DNA of 64,000 nucleotides from DATBLY01 sp963705545 (GCA_963705545.1 CAVPJX010000002.1:62001-126000), one strand, 5' to 3'; numbered from the stretch's first letter, positions 46,958-55,535 are shown. The notes: generated by a model not told the origin, from the letters alone. Numbers and translations are program-made.

Positions 46958-47298
46958 CGTTCCTCCTCATCTTCGGCCGGGTCGGTCGCGGGATCGTCGG
47001 CCGCGTCGCGGAACGCGGTCAGCGCGTCGTCCCAGTACGTCTCCAGGTACGTCCGCAGAGCCGCGAGGCCCTCGGGATCGATCCGGTACAGGTGCCGCGT
47101 CCCCTCGCGCCGCTCCGTCACGAGGCCGGCTCCCTTCAGGACCCGCAGGTGCTGGGAGACGGCCGGCCGGCTGACCGGAAGATCGGCTGCGATCTCACCG
47201 ACGGCCCGAGGTCCCGTCCGCAGGAGCTCCAACACCTGCCGCCGGGTGGGGTCCCCGAGCGCGTCGAGGACCGCCGCCGCCTCCATCGAGTAAGCCAT
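46954..47298 (-). CDS. ArsR-family transcriptional repressor
   Basis: About 114 aa winged-helix protein: VLDALGDPTRRQVLELLRTG, VSRPAVSQHLRVLKGAGLV (recognition helix), TRHLYRIDPEGL. There are no Cys residues, so it is not a classical metal sensor. It heads the operon with the SRPBCC gene. A 6-4-6 inverted repeat 8 bases upstream of its ATG fits autorepression. Confidence 0.92.
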   Translation of the reverse strand: MAYSMEAAAVLDALGDPTRRQVLELLRTGPRAVGEIAADLPVSRPAVSQHLRVLKGAGLVTERREGTRHLYRIDPEGLAALRTYLETYWDDALTAFRDAADDPATDPAEDEEER

Positions 47299-47306
47299 CG
47301 CTAACG

Positions 47307-47322
47307 GTAAGTTAGTACTTAC
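47307..47322. promoter_or_regulatory. Inverted repeat, probable ArsR operator
   Basis: GTAAGT-TAGT-ACTTAC, perfect 6-bp arms and a 4-bp spacer, AT-rich against a GC-rich background, 8 bp from the arsR start codon. Confidence 0.65.
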
Positions 47323-47334
47323 AGAGTGCGCTCG

Positions 47335-48027
47335 TCAAGCGTTCTCGCCCAGCGGGAACGTGGCCATGACCTCCCAGTCGAGCTGGGCTCCGGAGGGCGG
47401 ACCGACCGAGATCAGTTGCAGCGCATCCAAGGAGAAGGGCGGATCGCTGAAGGTGCCGACGAGGTCGAGGGCAGCGGCGATCGGCCCGGTCGGGATCCGC
47501 TCGACGTAGTACGCGATCGAGACGTGCGGCGCGAAGCCGCCCTCCTCCGCGGGGAGCGACCGGTCGGCCCGTGCCGGCTCGAGCAGGGAGACGCCGTCCA
47601 GCAGCAGGTCGCGGATCGCGGCCAACGCCTCCCATGGCTCGACCCAAAGGACCGCCGCCTCCGCGAACGATCCGGCCCCCGCGATGCTGACCTCCACGGG
47701 CGAGCAGCCCGCGAGCGCTGCACGCGCCTCGAGCGCGACCACCGAGGCTGCGTTCGGCGGGAGCTCGTCCAGGAATCCCACCGACTGGATCGTCAGATGA
47801 CGGCGCCGCGCGTCGAGCGGCGGCACGCCGAGCCCGGCGATCGCGTGCAACACACGCTCGGCGGCCGCGGTCACGGACGCCTGTTGCCCCACCTCCGCCA
47901 CGAAGATCAGGTAGCGCCGATCCGGGGCCCAGGCGGCGGGCCAGTCGGTCGCGATCGCCGGCACGACGTGCGCGAGCGCTCCGAACCGGCGGCGTTGGAG
48001 CTCGGTGAAGTCCGAGGCGCCGCTCAC
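47335..48027 (-). CDS. 2'-5' RNA ligase/cyclic phosphodiesterase-like protein
   Basis: About 230 aa. The two His motifs of the 2H phosphoesterase superfamily are HLTIQSVGFL (near 95) and HVSIAYYVE (near 170). The N-terminus has YLIFVAEVGQQASVTAAAERVL. The RNA target is unknown. Start taken at GTG 48027, which overlaps the bcp stop by four bases (GTGA), so the two form an operon. Confidence 0.8.
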   Translation of the reverse strand: MSGASDFTELQRRRFGALAHVVPAIATDWPAAWAPDRRYLIFVAEVGQQASVTAAAERVLHAIAGLGVPPLDARRRHLTIQSVGFLDELPPNAASVVALEARAALAGCSPVEVSIAGAGSFAEAAVLWVEPWEALAAIRDLLLDGVSLLEPARADRSLPAEEGGFAPHVSIAYYVERIPTGPIAAALDLVGTFSDPPFSLDALQLISVGPPSGAQLDWEVMATFPLGENA

Positions 48028-48485
48028 CCGGCCGCGAGCGCCGCGCGGGCGTTGGGGACCGTGTCGGCGGGGGAGACCTTGTACCACGACTCCTGGACGC
48101 TCCCGTCCTCGTCGATCAGGAACGACGAGCGGATGATGCCCATGTACGTCTTGCCGTGGTTCGTCTTCTCGCCCCAGACGCCGTACGCCTCGGCGACCGT
48201 GTGATCCGGATCGGACAGGAGCGGGAACCCCAGCCCGAACTTCTGGTCGAACTTCGCCTGTGCGCTGGGTTGGTCCGGGCTGATCCCGAAGACGTCCACG
48301 CCGAGCGTCGCGAGGTCCGCGCGCGCGTCGCGGACCGCACAGGACTGCGTCGTGCAGCCCGGTGTGTCGGCCTCCGGGTAGAAGTAGACGAGCACCTTCC
48401 GTCCGCGGTGCTCCGCGAGCGTCACGGTCCGGCCCTCCTGATCCAGGAGGGAGAACGCGGGGGCGGGATCGCCCGGCTTCAGCAC
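48024..48485 (-). CDS. bcp: Thioredoxin-dependent thiol peroxidase (Bcp/PrxQ)
   Basis: About 153 aa. Peroxiredoxin of the PrxQ group: GDPAPAFSLLDQEGRTVTL, VYFYPEADTPGCTTQSCAVRD with peroxidatic Cys and a second Cys five residues later, FGISPDQPSAQAKF, and SSFLIDEDG. It reduces peroxides with electrons from thioredoxin. Start GTG 48485 with TAAGGT 6 bases upstream. Confidence 0.94.
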   Translation of the reverse strand: MLKPGDPAPAFSLLDQEGRTVTLAEHRGRKVLVYFYPEADTPGCTTQSCAVRDARADLATLGVDVFGISPDQPSAQAKFDQKFGLGFPLLSDPDHTVAEAYGVWGEKTNHGKTYMGIIRSSFLIDEDGSVQESWYKVSPADTVPNARAALAAG

Positions 48486-48491
48486 GCGATC

Positions 48492-48497
48492 ACCTTA
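48492..48497 (-). promoter_or_regulatory. -10-like TAAGGT before bcp
   Basis: Minus-strand TAAGGT ends 6 bases before GTG 48485. Confidence 0.4.
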
Positions 48498-48508
48498 CCG
48501 CGACCCCC

Positions 48509-50555
48509 TCATCCGATGAGCGCGGCCGCGAGGGCCTCGGGCTCGGTGACGGGCAGTCGGCACGCGAACCGCTCGCAGACGTAGGCGGCCGGCCGACCGT
48601 CCACCAGGGTCCGATCGCGGAGCAACGGGACGAGCTCGGTCGCCGCGGCGTCGTCGGGCCGTGCCACCGTGAGCGAGACGTTCGGGAGGAACCGGCCCGT
48701 CACCTCGTCGATCAACGCGCGCGTCGCCGGCGTACCCGGGTCTCCGACGATCGCCACCTCGCGACCGGGTCCCACGAAGCGATCGAGGGCCGAGAGCGCG
48801 TGTCCGAAGGCGGTCGGTGCGCGGCCCATCGGGTCGCGGACCAGACGCAGCGCGCCCTCTGCCGCTCCCTCGTACCGCGCGTCGCCCGTGAGCCCCGCGA
48901 GCCGCAGCAACACCTCCGCCGCGGCCGAGTTGCCCGAGGGCGTCGCGTTGTCGTACAGCTCCTTCGGGCGAACGACCAGCGCTTCGGCGTCGACCGCCGT
49001 CTGGAAGAAGCCGCCGCGTTCCCCGTCGGCGAACCGCGACAACAGCTCGTCGGCGAGCGATCGCGCAGCCTCGAACCACCGCAGCTCGAACGTCGTCTCG
49101 TACAAGGTCAGGAGCGCCGATGCGAGCAGCGCGTGATCGTCGGCGAAGGCCGGTCGGCCGGCGATGCCCGCCCGCCACGAACGGAGCAGGCGCCCGTCGC
49201 CGTCGCGCAGGTGCTCCCACACGAACGCGGCGCACGTCTCCGCGGCCTCGACGTACGTCGGGCGCCCCCATCGCCCGCCCGGCCTCCGCCAGCGCGGCGA
49301 TCGCCATCGCGTTCCACGCCGTCAGCACCTTGTCGTCGGTGCCGGGCCGGACCCGTGCCTCGCGCGCCGCGAGCAGGATCGCACGCGCCTGGTCGAGGCG
49401 TGCGGGCAGGTCCGCCGTCGCCCGGCCGGACGCCACGAGCTCCGCCGGGTCGAGCGGGCGCCACAAGACGTTGGTGCCCTCCCAGTTCCCCTCGGGGACG
49501 GCCCCGAACGCGCGCGCGACCTCCGGGTCCACGAGGCGGGTCAGCTCGTCCCAGCCCCAGACGAAGAACCGCCCCTCGACGCCCTCGGAGTCCGCGTCCT
49601 GCGATGACCAGAAGGCGCCTCTCCCGTCCCGCATCTCACGCAGCAGGTAGTCGAGCGTGCGGGCGGCGACGTCCCGGTACCGGTCGTTCCCGGTCACCTG
49701 CCAGGCGCGCGTGTACAGCTGGGCCAGCTGGGCGTTGTCGTACAGCATCTTCTCGAAGTGCGGGACGTGCCATCTGACGTCCGTGGCGTACCGGGCGAAC
49801 CCGCCACCGACCTGGTCGTGGATCCCACCGTCCGCGATGCGATCGAGGGTGGTCGTGAGGACCTCCATCGCGCCCGGTCGATCGCGGACCGCGCACCGGA
49901 GCACGAACCCCAGGGTCGTGGGCTGCGGGAACTTCGGCGCGCCGCCGAACCCGCCCCATCGCGGATCGAAGGCTCGGCGGAGCCGCTCCAGGGCCTCGAC
50001 GACGACCCCGTCGTCGAGCGCCGCCGCGCTCCCCGTCAGCTCCGACGGCCGGCCGATCGCGGCGACGACGTTCGCGCCCTGCGCGACGAGGTCGTCGCGC
50101 CGGTCGCGCCAGGCATCTGCGATCCCGGCGAGCACCTGCCGGAACGCGGGCATCCCGTGGCGGGGCTCGTTCGGGAAGTAGGTCCCGGCGTAGAAGGGCT
50201 CGCCCGCGGGCGTGAGGAACGCCGTCATCGGCCAGCCGCCGCCTCCCGTCATCGCCTGGACCGCGTCCATGTAGATCGCGTCGACGTCGGGGCGCTCTTC
50301 GCGATCGACCTTGATCGAGACGAAGTGGGCGTTCATCTGCGCGGCCGTCGCCTCGTCCTCGAACGACTCCCGCTCCATCACGTGACACCAGTGGCAGGCC
50401 GCGTACCCCACCGACAGGAGGATCGGTTTGTCCTCGCGCCGAGCCCGATCGAACGCCTCCTCGCCCCAGGGGTACCAATCCACGGGGTTGTGGGCGTGCT
50501 GCAGCAGGTACGGGCTGGTCTCGTTCGCCAACCGGTTGGCCCGACGCTCGCTCAT
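48509..50555 (-). CDS. YyaL/spermatogenesis-associated-20-like protein, thioredoxin and six-hairpin domains (frame break near 49267)
   Basis: About 681 aa when repaired. N-terminal DUF255 thioredoxin-like domain (1-165): NRLANETSPYLLQHAHNPVDW, GYAACHWCHVM with CxxC, then a six-hairpin glycosidase-like region (about 200-680): GGFGGAPKFPQP, HFEKMLYDNAQL, DNATPSGNSAAAEVLLRL. Cellular role unclear; the family is proposed to link redox control and carbohydrate handling. A run of five C (plus strand, about 49266-49270), one more than expected, shifts the frame between AEAGRAMG and the TYVEAAE-type continuation. Confidence 0.88.
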
Positions 50556-50669
50556 GCCGTTCAGTCTCTCGCGTCCGCGCGCGAGGGTGTGCGTCGCGGA
50601 CCCGGGCGCGGCCGAGACCTCCGCCCGGCTTCAGCCCGGGGGGCAGGCGTGCCGATGAGGAAGCAGGCC

Positions 50670-51335
50670 ATGGAAGAGGACATCAGGATCCTGATCGTCG
50701 ACGAGAGCCCGGGCCTCGCCGAGGCGCTGCAGCTCGAGCTCCCACGGCGGGTCCAGGTCGCCGTCCTCGGCCCCGTCCCCGACGCCCTCGCGGCGCTCGA
50801 CGCGATGGATCGCGAGGTCGTCGATCTGGTCCTGGTGGACCTCGATCGCGATGAGGGGGATGGGCTCGAGACGGTGCGGTTGATCCGCGAGGGCAACGGC
50901 GCCGCGCGCGTGCTCTGCGTGTCCGAGGCGCGGGCCCCCGAGGCGGCCGCCGGCGCGCTCGCGGCGGGCGCCGTGGGCGTGATCCGCCCGGACTCCGGCG
51001 GCACGGCCACGCTGTCCGCCCTGCGGCGGGCCCTCGCGGGCGAGCTCGTGCTGCCGGCCGTGCATCTCCCCAACCTCGTCGACCGTCTCCGGACGAACCG
51101 GGATCTGAGCGACGGCGAGCGACTGTCGTCGCTCACGGGTCGCGAGCGCGAGATCCTCCGCCTGCTCGCCGACGGGGGCGCGACCACCGAGATCGCCTCG
51201 GCGCTCGGCATCAGCCCGATGACCGTGCAGAGCCACGTGAAGAACATCCTGTCGAAGCTCGCCGTCCATTCGAAGGTCGAGGCCGTGACGCTCGCGTGGA
51301 GGACGGGCCTCGCCACGGTCACGCGCTCCGGATGA
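50670..51335 (+). CDS. LuxR/NarL-type response regulator 1
   Basis: About 221 aa. Receiver-like domain (about 1-115: IRILIVDESPGLAEAL, DLVLVDLDRDEGDG with phospho-acceptor Asp) and a LuxR-type helix-turn-helix (about 150-215: LTGREREILRLLADGGATTEIASALGIS, VQSHVKNILSKLAVHSK). The conserved receiver Lys is replaced by Arg (GVIRPDSG). ATG 50670 is preferred over ATG 50655 because AGGAAG lies 6 bases upstream of it. First of three similar genes before the Flp operon; no histidine kinase gene is adjacent. Confidence 0.85.
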   Translation: MEEDIRILIVDESPGLAEALQLELPRRVQVAVLGPVPDALAALDAMDREVVDLVLVDLDRDEGDGLETVRLIREGNGAARVLCVSEARAPEAAAGALAAGAVGVIRPDSGGTATLSALRRALAGELVLPAVHLPNLVDRLRTNRDLSDGERLSSLTGREREILRLLADGGATTEIASALGISPMTVQSHVKNILSKLAVHSKVEAVTLAWRTGLATVTRSG

Positions 51336-51346
51336 CCGGCGCGCGA

Positions 51347-51352
51347 TAGCCT
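51347..51352 (+). promoter_or_regulatory. -10-like TAGCCT before response regulator 2
   Basis: TAGCCT ends 9 bases before ATG 51362. Confidence 0.4.
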
Positions 51353-51361
51353 TCCGCCACG

Positions 51362-52063
51362 ATGGGGGGGAAGGTGGACGGCGGACAGGCCGGGGGGCGG
51401 GTCGTCGTGGCCGATGCCCATCCCGCGGTCCGCGGGGCCGTCCGGCTCTCCTGCGCGGCGATCCCGGGTCTGGACGTCGTCGACGAGACCTCGAGCGGCG
51501 AGGAGCTCCTGGCCTCGTGCCGCCGCCTGCATCCGGACGCCGTCGTGCTCGACCTCTCGCTCCCCGATCGAGAGGGATTCGATCTGATCCGTGAGGTCCG
51601 CCACGACGAGCTCGCCCGCGTGATCGTGATCCTGTCCGATCGCACGGACGGCGCGACCGTCTTGGAGGCGCTTCGCCTGGGTGTGGACGGCTACCTCGTG
51701 AAGGCGACGGGTCTGACCGACGTCGGGCGCTCCGTCGCTCGGACGCTCGCGGGTGAGCGCGTCGTCTCTCCGGAGCTCGAGCCGGTCACCGTGCAGGAGC
51801 TCGGGCGCCGCGTCCGGCAGGCTCGAGAGGGGACCGAGGTCCGGGCCACGCTGACCGCGCGGGAGCACGAGATCTTGCTGCTGCTCAGCGAGGGCTCCAC
51901 GATCCAGCAGGTCGCGCATCGCCTGGGGATCTCGCCGAAGACGGTCGAAACCCATGTCGCGAAGCTCTACCGCAAGCTCGACGTTCGGACGCGCGTCCAG
52001 GCCGTGGCTCGGGCGGCCTCGCTGGGGCTGATCGAGCTCAATCGCGGACCCGACCGCTCCTGA
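51362..52063 (+). CDS. NarL/FixJ-family response regulator 2
   Basis: About 233 aa. A standard receiver (about 13-125: VVVADAHPAVRGAVRL, DAVVLDLSLPDREGFD, GYLVKATG with Asp and Lys intact) and a LuxR-type DNA-binding domain (about 160-225: LTAREHEILLLLSEGSTIQQVAHRLGISPKTVETHVAKLYRKL). It is the only one of the three regulators with a complete phospho-acceptor site, so it may be the actual two-component output protein. No cognate kinase is in the window. Confidence 0.9.
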   Translation: MGGKVDGGQAGGRVVVADAHPAVRGAVRLSCAAIPGLDVVDETSSGEELLASCRRLHPDAVVLDLSLPDREGFDLIREVRHDELARVIVILSDRTDGATVLEALRLGVDGYLVKATGLTDVGRSVARTLAGERVVSPELEPVTVQELGRRVRQAREGTEVRATLTAREHEILLLLSEGSTIQQVAHRLGISPKTVETHVAKLYRKLDVRTRVQAVARAASLGLIELNRGPDRS

Positions 52064-52220
52064 GCCCTCGAGTGACTCGCCGATCGTCCGATCGGTCCTG
52101 AACCGTCGTTCGATCCGTGTCCCCCGGTTCCCCTCAGTTCCTCGTACGCATCCGCCGATACACGACCCAGAGGAGGCAGCTGCCGTCTCGGGCGTCGGGC
52201 CCGGAGCCGGGGCGTCCGAG

Positions 52221-52937
52221 ATGACGAGACGGAGCACGACGGATGACGCGCCCCCTCCCCCGGTGGTCCGCCGGCGGCTCGGCGTCGTCGTCGTCGACCC
52301 GTTGCCCGTGGTGCGGGCCGGTCTCGGGCTCTTGATCGAGGACCGGCCGGACCTCGAGGTGCTCGCCGAGGCGGGGACCGCGGAGGAGGGCTTGGAGGCG
52401 ATCGGGCGGATCCGCCGGAGCCGCGTGATCGTGCTCGTGGGGCTCGGGCTCGCCGGCGACCACGATTCCTACTGGTTGATCCGTACCCTGCGCCAGCGGT
52501 ACCCGGCGCACGCGATCCTCGGGTGCGGTGCCAACGCCGATCCCACCGCGATCTCGCGTGCGCTGTTCGTCGGCGCGGACGGCTTCGTCGACAAGAACAT
52601 CGACCCCGTCGAGTTCCTGCAGGCGCTCCGCGCGGCCGCGGCGGGCGACATGGTGCTGGCCACGCCCGCCTCGTCGTCCTCGCTCGGTGCGATCGCCGAG
52701 GGGATCGAGCGCCGGCGAGAGGTCGAGGTGAAGCTGACGGAGCGCGAGCGGGAGGTCCTCGTCGTGGCGGCCGAGGGTCTGACCGCTCGGCAGATCGCCA
52801 CGCGCCTCGGCGTGCGCGAGCGAACCGTCACGACGCACCTCGCGCGGATCTACGGCAAGCTCGGGGTGGGCAACCGCCTCGCCGCGATCCGTCTCGCGAC
52901 GCGCTCGGGTCTGGTGTCCGTCGGCTCATCGGAATGA
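52221..52937 (+). CDS. LuxR-type regulator 3 with degenerate receiver
   Basis: About 238 aa. The receiver-like part (about 19-130: LGVVVVDPLPVVRAGLGLLI, then VIVLVGLGLAGDHDSYWLI) has Gly where the phospho-acceptor Asp should be, while the Lys region (GFVDKNID) is kept. The LuxR helix-turn-helix (about 170-230: LTEREREVLVVAAEGLTARQIATRLGVRERTVTTHLARIYGKL) is intact. It probably works without phosphorylation. Only 46 bp separate its stop codon from the palindromic element at 52984-53002, so it is a good candidate for binding that site. Confidence 0.87.
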   Translation: MTRRSTTDDAPPPPVVRRRLGVVVVDPLPVVRAGLGLLIEDRPDLEVLAEAGTAEEGLEAIGRIRRSRVIVLVGLGLAGDHDSYWLIRTLRQRYPAHAILGCGANADPTAISRALFVGADGFVDKNIDPVEFLQALRAAAAGDMVLATPASSSSLGAIAEGIERRREVEVKLTEREREVLVVAAEGLTARQIATRLGVRERTVTTHLARIYGKLGVGNRLAAIRLATRSGLVSVGSSE

Positions 52938-52983
52938 AGCACGTTGGCGCGCGGATCGCGACCGTCGCACGCTCCCGTGACGT

Positions 52984-53002
52984 TACGTAGAAGTACGTAC
53001 CG
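52984..53002. promoter_or_regulatory. Palindromic element upstream of the flp operon (copy B)
   Basis: TACGTAGAAGTACGTACCG, identical over 19 bp to 22245-22263. It consists of two TACGTA palindromes 10 bp apart, one helical turn. The following bases also resemble copy A (TCGGG and ACTNGG at the same distances). It lies 117 bp upstream of the pilin start. Confidence 0.75.
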
Positions 53003-53119
53003 CGATTCGGGATCACTAGGGATTCTCGGCTGACGTCCGCACTCCTACCGTGTCCCCTGGCGGCTGTGAGCCGCCCGGGCAACGCCCGAATGGCTTCCAG
53101 CCTTCGGAGAGGAGGTGAC

Positions 53120-53320
53120 ATGTTCCTTCGTCTCTACACCGGCGCACAGACCTGGTGGGGCGACTTCCGTCTTCGCGCTCGCGAGGAGGGTGGCGCCACG
53201 GCGGTTGAGTACGCGCTGATGGTGGCCCTGATCGCCGCCGTGATCATCGGTGCCGTGACGATCCTCGGTCAGAACGCTGAGGACAAGTTCACGGACGTCG
53301 GTACCGCGGTGGGCAGCTGA
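53120..53320 (+). CDS. flp: Flp/Fap-type pilin
   Basis: About 66 aa. Short leader with GG-A cleavage context (EEGGATAVEYALMVALIAAVIIGAVTILG), Glu and Tyr at the conserved EY positions and a single hydrophobic helix: a Flp major pilin. A perfect ribosome site (AGGAGGTGA) immediately precedes ATG 53120, consistent with very high expression. It starts the tad operon and is separated from cpaB by tandem hairpins. Confidence 0.93.
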   Translation: MFLRLYTGAQTWWGDFRLRAREEGGATAVEYALMVALIAAVIIGAVTILGQNAEDKFTDVGTAVGS

Positions 53321-53342
53321 TCCATCTGCCTTTCCATCGTAC

Positions 53343-53388
53343 GAGCGGCCTTCGCCGGCCGCTCCCTCCCCCGACGAAGCCGGGGGAG
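53343..53388 (+). terminator. Two tandem hairpins between flp and cpaB
   Basis: GAGCGGCC/GGCCGCTC (53343-53364) and CTCCCCCG/CGGGGGAG (53366-53388). They lack T-runs and probably attenuate or stabilise, so that pilin mRNA exceeds the downstream assembly mRNA. Confidence 0.65.
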
Positions 53389-53514
53389 CGAGGGGCCGGC
53401 GAACCACCCCCCAACATCGAACCAGAGATGGCCTCCTCCCGTCGGCGGATCGCTGCTCCAGCCACGCGGCTCTCGCGCCGATAGGAGTCAGGAGTTCCGA
53501 AAGGAGACGGAAAC

Positions 53515-54315
53515 ATGAGATCACGAGGTCTGGTGGTCGCCGTTGCCCTGGTCCTGGCAGCCCTGGCAGCGGGGGCGGTGATCCTCTACACGAACGGGGT
53601 CAAGGAAGAGGCGGTCAGCGGCGGCGAACTCACCACGGTGATCGTCGCCACGCAGGAGATCCCGGCCAACACCCCGCTCACCCCGTTGCTCGAGGGCGGA
53701 GGCTTCAAGGAGCTCGCCGTCCCGAACGACGCGGTCGTCGACGGGGCCGTGACCAGCCTGGACGAGCTGAAGGGCCGGACCACGACGTCGCCGCTGCTCG
53801 CGAACGAGCAGATCTCGGTGGCGGATCTCGACACGGGCGAGGCCCCCGCGGGCGGCGCGCTCGGGATCTCGAAGGGTCACGTCGCGCTCACGTTCAAGCT
53901 GAACGCGCCCCAGGGCGGGTTCGGGTACATCCAGCGCGGCGACAACGTCTCGATCTACGCGACGTACAACGGCACCTCGATCATCCCCGGATCCATCGAG
54001 GACCTGATCGCCGGCAACTCCGCCGACACGACCGCGAAGCGGCAGGAGCTGCCGGACTTCACGGCCACGGTCATCCCCACGGTCCGCGTGCTGGCGGTCG
54101 AGAACCCCGGCGTGGACGAGGAGGGCAACCCCACGGGTGAGAACGTCACCTTGACGCTCGACCTCACGCCCGAGGACGCCCAGGCCTTGGTCTTCGCGTC
54201 CGAGAACGCGCTCGTGTGGGTCGGCCTCCTGCCTCCGGGCGAGGACGGTCAGCAGCCTCCCGCGACGCAGGTGCCGGTCGAGCTGCTGCTCGGGAAGCGG
54301 GGAGCCCTGGCATGA
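53515..54315 (+). CDS. cpaB: Flp pilus assembly protein CpaB/RcpC
   Basis: About 266 aa. N-terminal membrane anchor (about 5-26), SAF domain (about 38-110; VIVATQEIPANTPLTP, ANEQISVADL) and a RcpC-like beta domain (about 120-215; GYIQRGDNVSIYATYNG). It is a periplasmic/exoplasmic component of the Tad machine. Good ribosome site (AAAGGAG). Its stop overlaps the next start (ATGA). Confidence 0.9.
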   Translation: MRSRGLVVAVALVLAALAAGAVILYTNGVKEEAVSGGELTTVIVATQEIPANTPLTPLLEGGGFKELAVPNDAVVDGAVTSLDELKGRTTTSPLLANEQISVADLDTGEAPAGGALGISKGHVALTFKLNAPQGGFGYIQRGDNVSIYATYNGTSIIPGSIEDLIAGNSADTTAKRQELPDFTATVIPTVRVLAVENPGVDEEGNPTGENVTLTLDLTPEDAQALVFASENALVWVGLLPPGEDGQQPPATQVPVELLLGKRGALA

Positions 54316-55535
54316 CCGATGCCAGCGTCGTCGCCGTCGGGACGCCGCAGTCCTTCCGCCAGCAGATCGCCCGGGCCCTCGAGGTCGAGATGGACGAGAT
54401 CGGCTGGGTGCAGTCGGCCACGGCCGCGGAGGAGCTCCTGATCAACGCCTACAACCCGGTCGACGTGATGGTGCTGTCGCCCGAGGTCAAGGAACAGGAC
54501 GCGCTCGGCCTGGCGGAGTTCATGGGCCGCCAGGCCCCGGGCACGGCGATCGTGCTCGTCCGCGACCACACGTGGAACGGCTTGCTTCCGGCCGCGATGC
54601 GCGCGGGGATCCGCGACGTCGTGGACATGACCCAGGGCAACGACGAGCTCCGCGAGGCCGTGGAGCGCGCCGTCCTGTGGGCCACGAACCTGCGCAGCGC
54701 CGCGGGTCCGCAGCGCGACGGCGGCCCCGCCCAGCGCGGGCACGTGATCTCGGTCTTCTCGTCGAAGGGCGGTTCGGGCAAGACCTTCCTCGTCACGAAC
54801 CTGGCCGCCTCGATCGCCGACATCACCGGGCAGGACACGGCGGTCGTCGACCTCGACACCGACATGGGCGACGTCTTCACCTACTGGGGCCGTGAGCCGA
54901 TCGCGCGGCTCGAGGACCTGATGGGCATCGGCGAGGGCGGCGAGCACGACAAGATCCGCGAGGTCGGGGTCCAGTTCGATCAGCACGTCTGGGGGTACGG
55001 CACGCCGCCCGATCCCTCGACCGAGCCGCCCGCCGGTGAGGCCGTCGGCAAGTTCCTGCGGACGCTCCGAGCTGACTTCCCGTGGGTCGTCGTGGACGCC
55101 TCGGTGGACTATTCGGACTCCGCGCTCGTCTGTTTCGACCTGTCGGACGCGATCTGCCTGGTGACCCCCCTCGACGTCGTGGGGGTGAAGCACCTGTCCA
55201 AGGCGCTCGACACGCTGCTGACGATCGGGTTGCCACGCGACCGGTTCCGCGTCGTGCTGAACCGAGCCGACAGCAAGGTCGGACTCGACTCCGGCGACGT
55301 CGAGCGCGTGATGAAGGTCGAGGTGGACGTGATGATCCCCTCGAGCCGCCTGGTGCCGACGGCGCTGAACAAGGGGCGCCCCGTCGTGCTCGACGAGCCC
55401 GGCTCGGACGTCTCGACCGCGGTGCGCCACCTGGCGACGAAGCTCACGCATCAGTTCAGCGGCGCCGAAGCGGGCGCCGCCGATCCGAACGGCAACGGCA
55501 AGGGCAAGAAGCGGAAGCTGTTCTCGAAGGCGTAA
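54312..55535 (+). CDS. cpaE: Flp pilus assembly ATPase CpaE/TadZ
   Basis: About 407 aa. A receiver-like N-terminal domain (about 5-115; VDVMVLSPEVKEQDALGLAEF lacks a clear phospho-Asp triad) and a ParA/MinD-type ATPase (about 138-370) with deviant Walker A SSKGGSGKTFLV (near 150), DLDTDMGDVFTYWG and VVVDASVDYSDSAL. TadZ/CpaE localises the pilus machine to a cell site. Lys-rich C-terminus. Overlaps cpaB and is followed by cpaF after 15 bases. Confidence 0.92.
   Translation: MTDASVVAVGTPQSFRQQIARALEVEMDEIGWVQSATAAEELLINAYNPVDVMVLSPEVKEQDALGLAEFMGRQAPGTAIVLVRDHTWNGLLPAAMRAGIRDVVDMTQGNDELREAVERAVLWATNLRSAAGPQRDGGPAQRGHVISVFSSKGGSGKTFLVTNLAASIADITGQDTAVVDLDTDMGDVFTYWGREPIARLEDLMGIGEGGEHDKIREVGVQFDQHVWGYGTPPDPSTEPPAGEAVGKFLRTLRADFPWVVVDASVDYSDSALVCFDLSDAICLVTPLDVVGVKHLSKALDTLLTIGLPRDRFRVVLNRADSKVGLDSGDVERVMKVEVDVMIPSSRLVPTALNKGRPVVLDEPGSDVSTAVRHLATKLTHQFSGAEAGAADPNGNGKGKKRKLFSKA

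Noticed and set aside
46025..47293. 422-codon plus-strand frame opposite ppiB, SRPBCC and arsR
   Set aside because: It is antisense to three well-supported genes and has no recognisable domain, a result of high GC.
52080..52100. CCGATC-GTCC-GATCGG inverted repeat before regulator 3 as a further Tad-type site
   Set aside because: Same 6-4-6 geometry but a different sequence; GATC-rich palindromes are common by chance in this composition.
53030..53118. Riboswitch in the flp leader
   Set aside because: The GC-rich stem-like sequence does not fit the conserved bases of c-di-GMP or other known riboswitches that I can recall.
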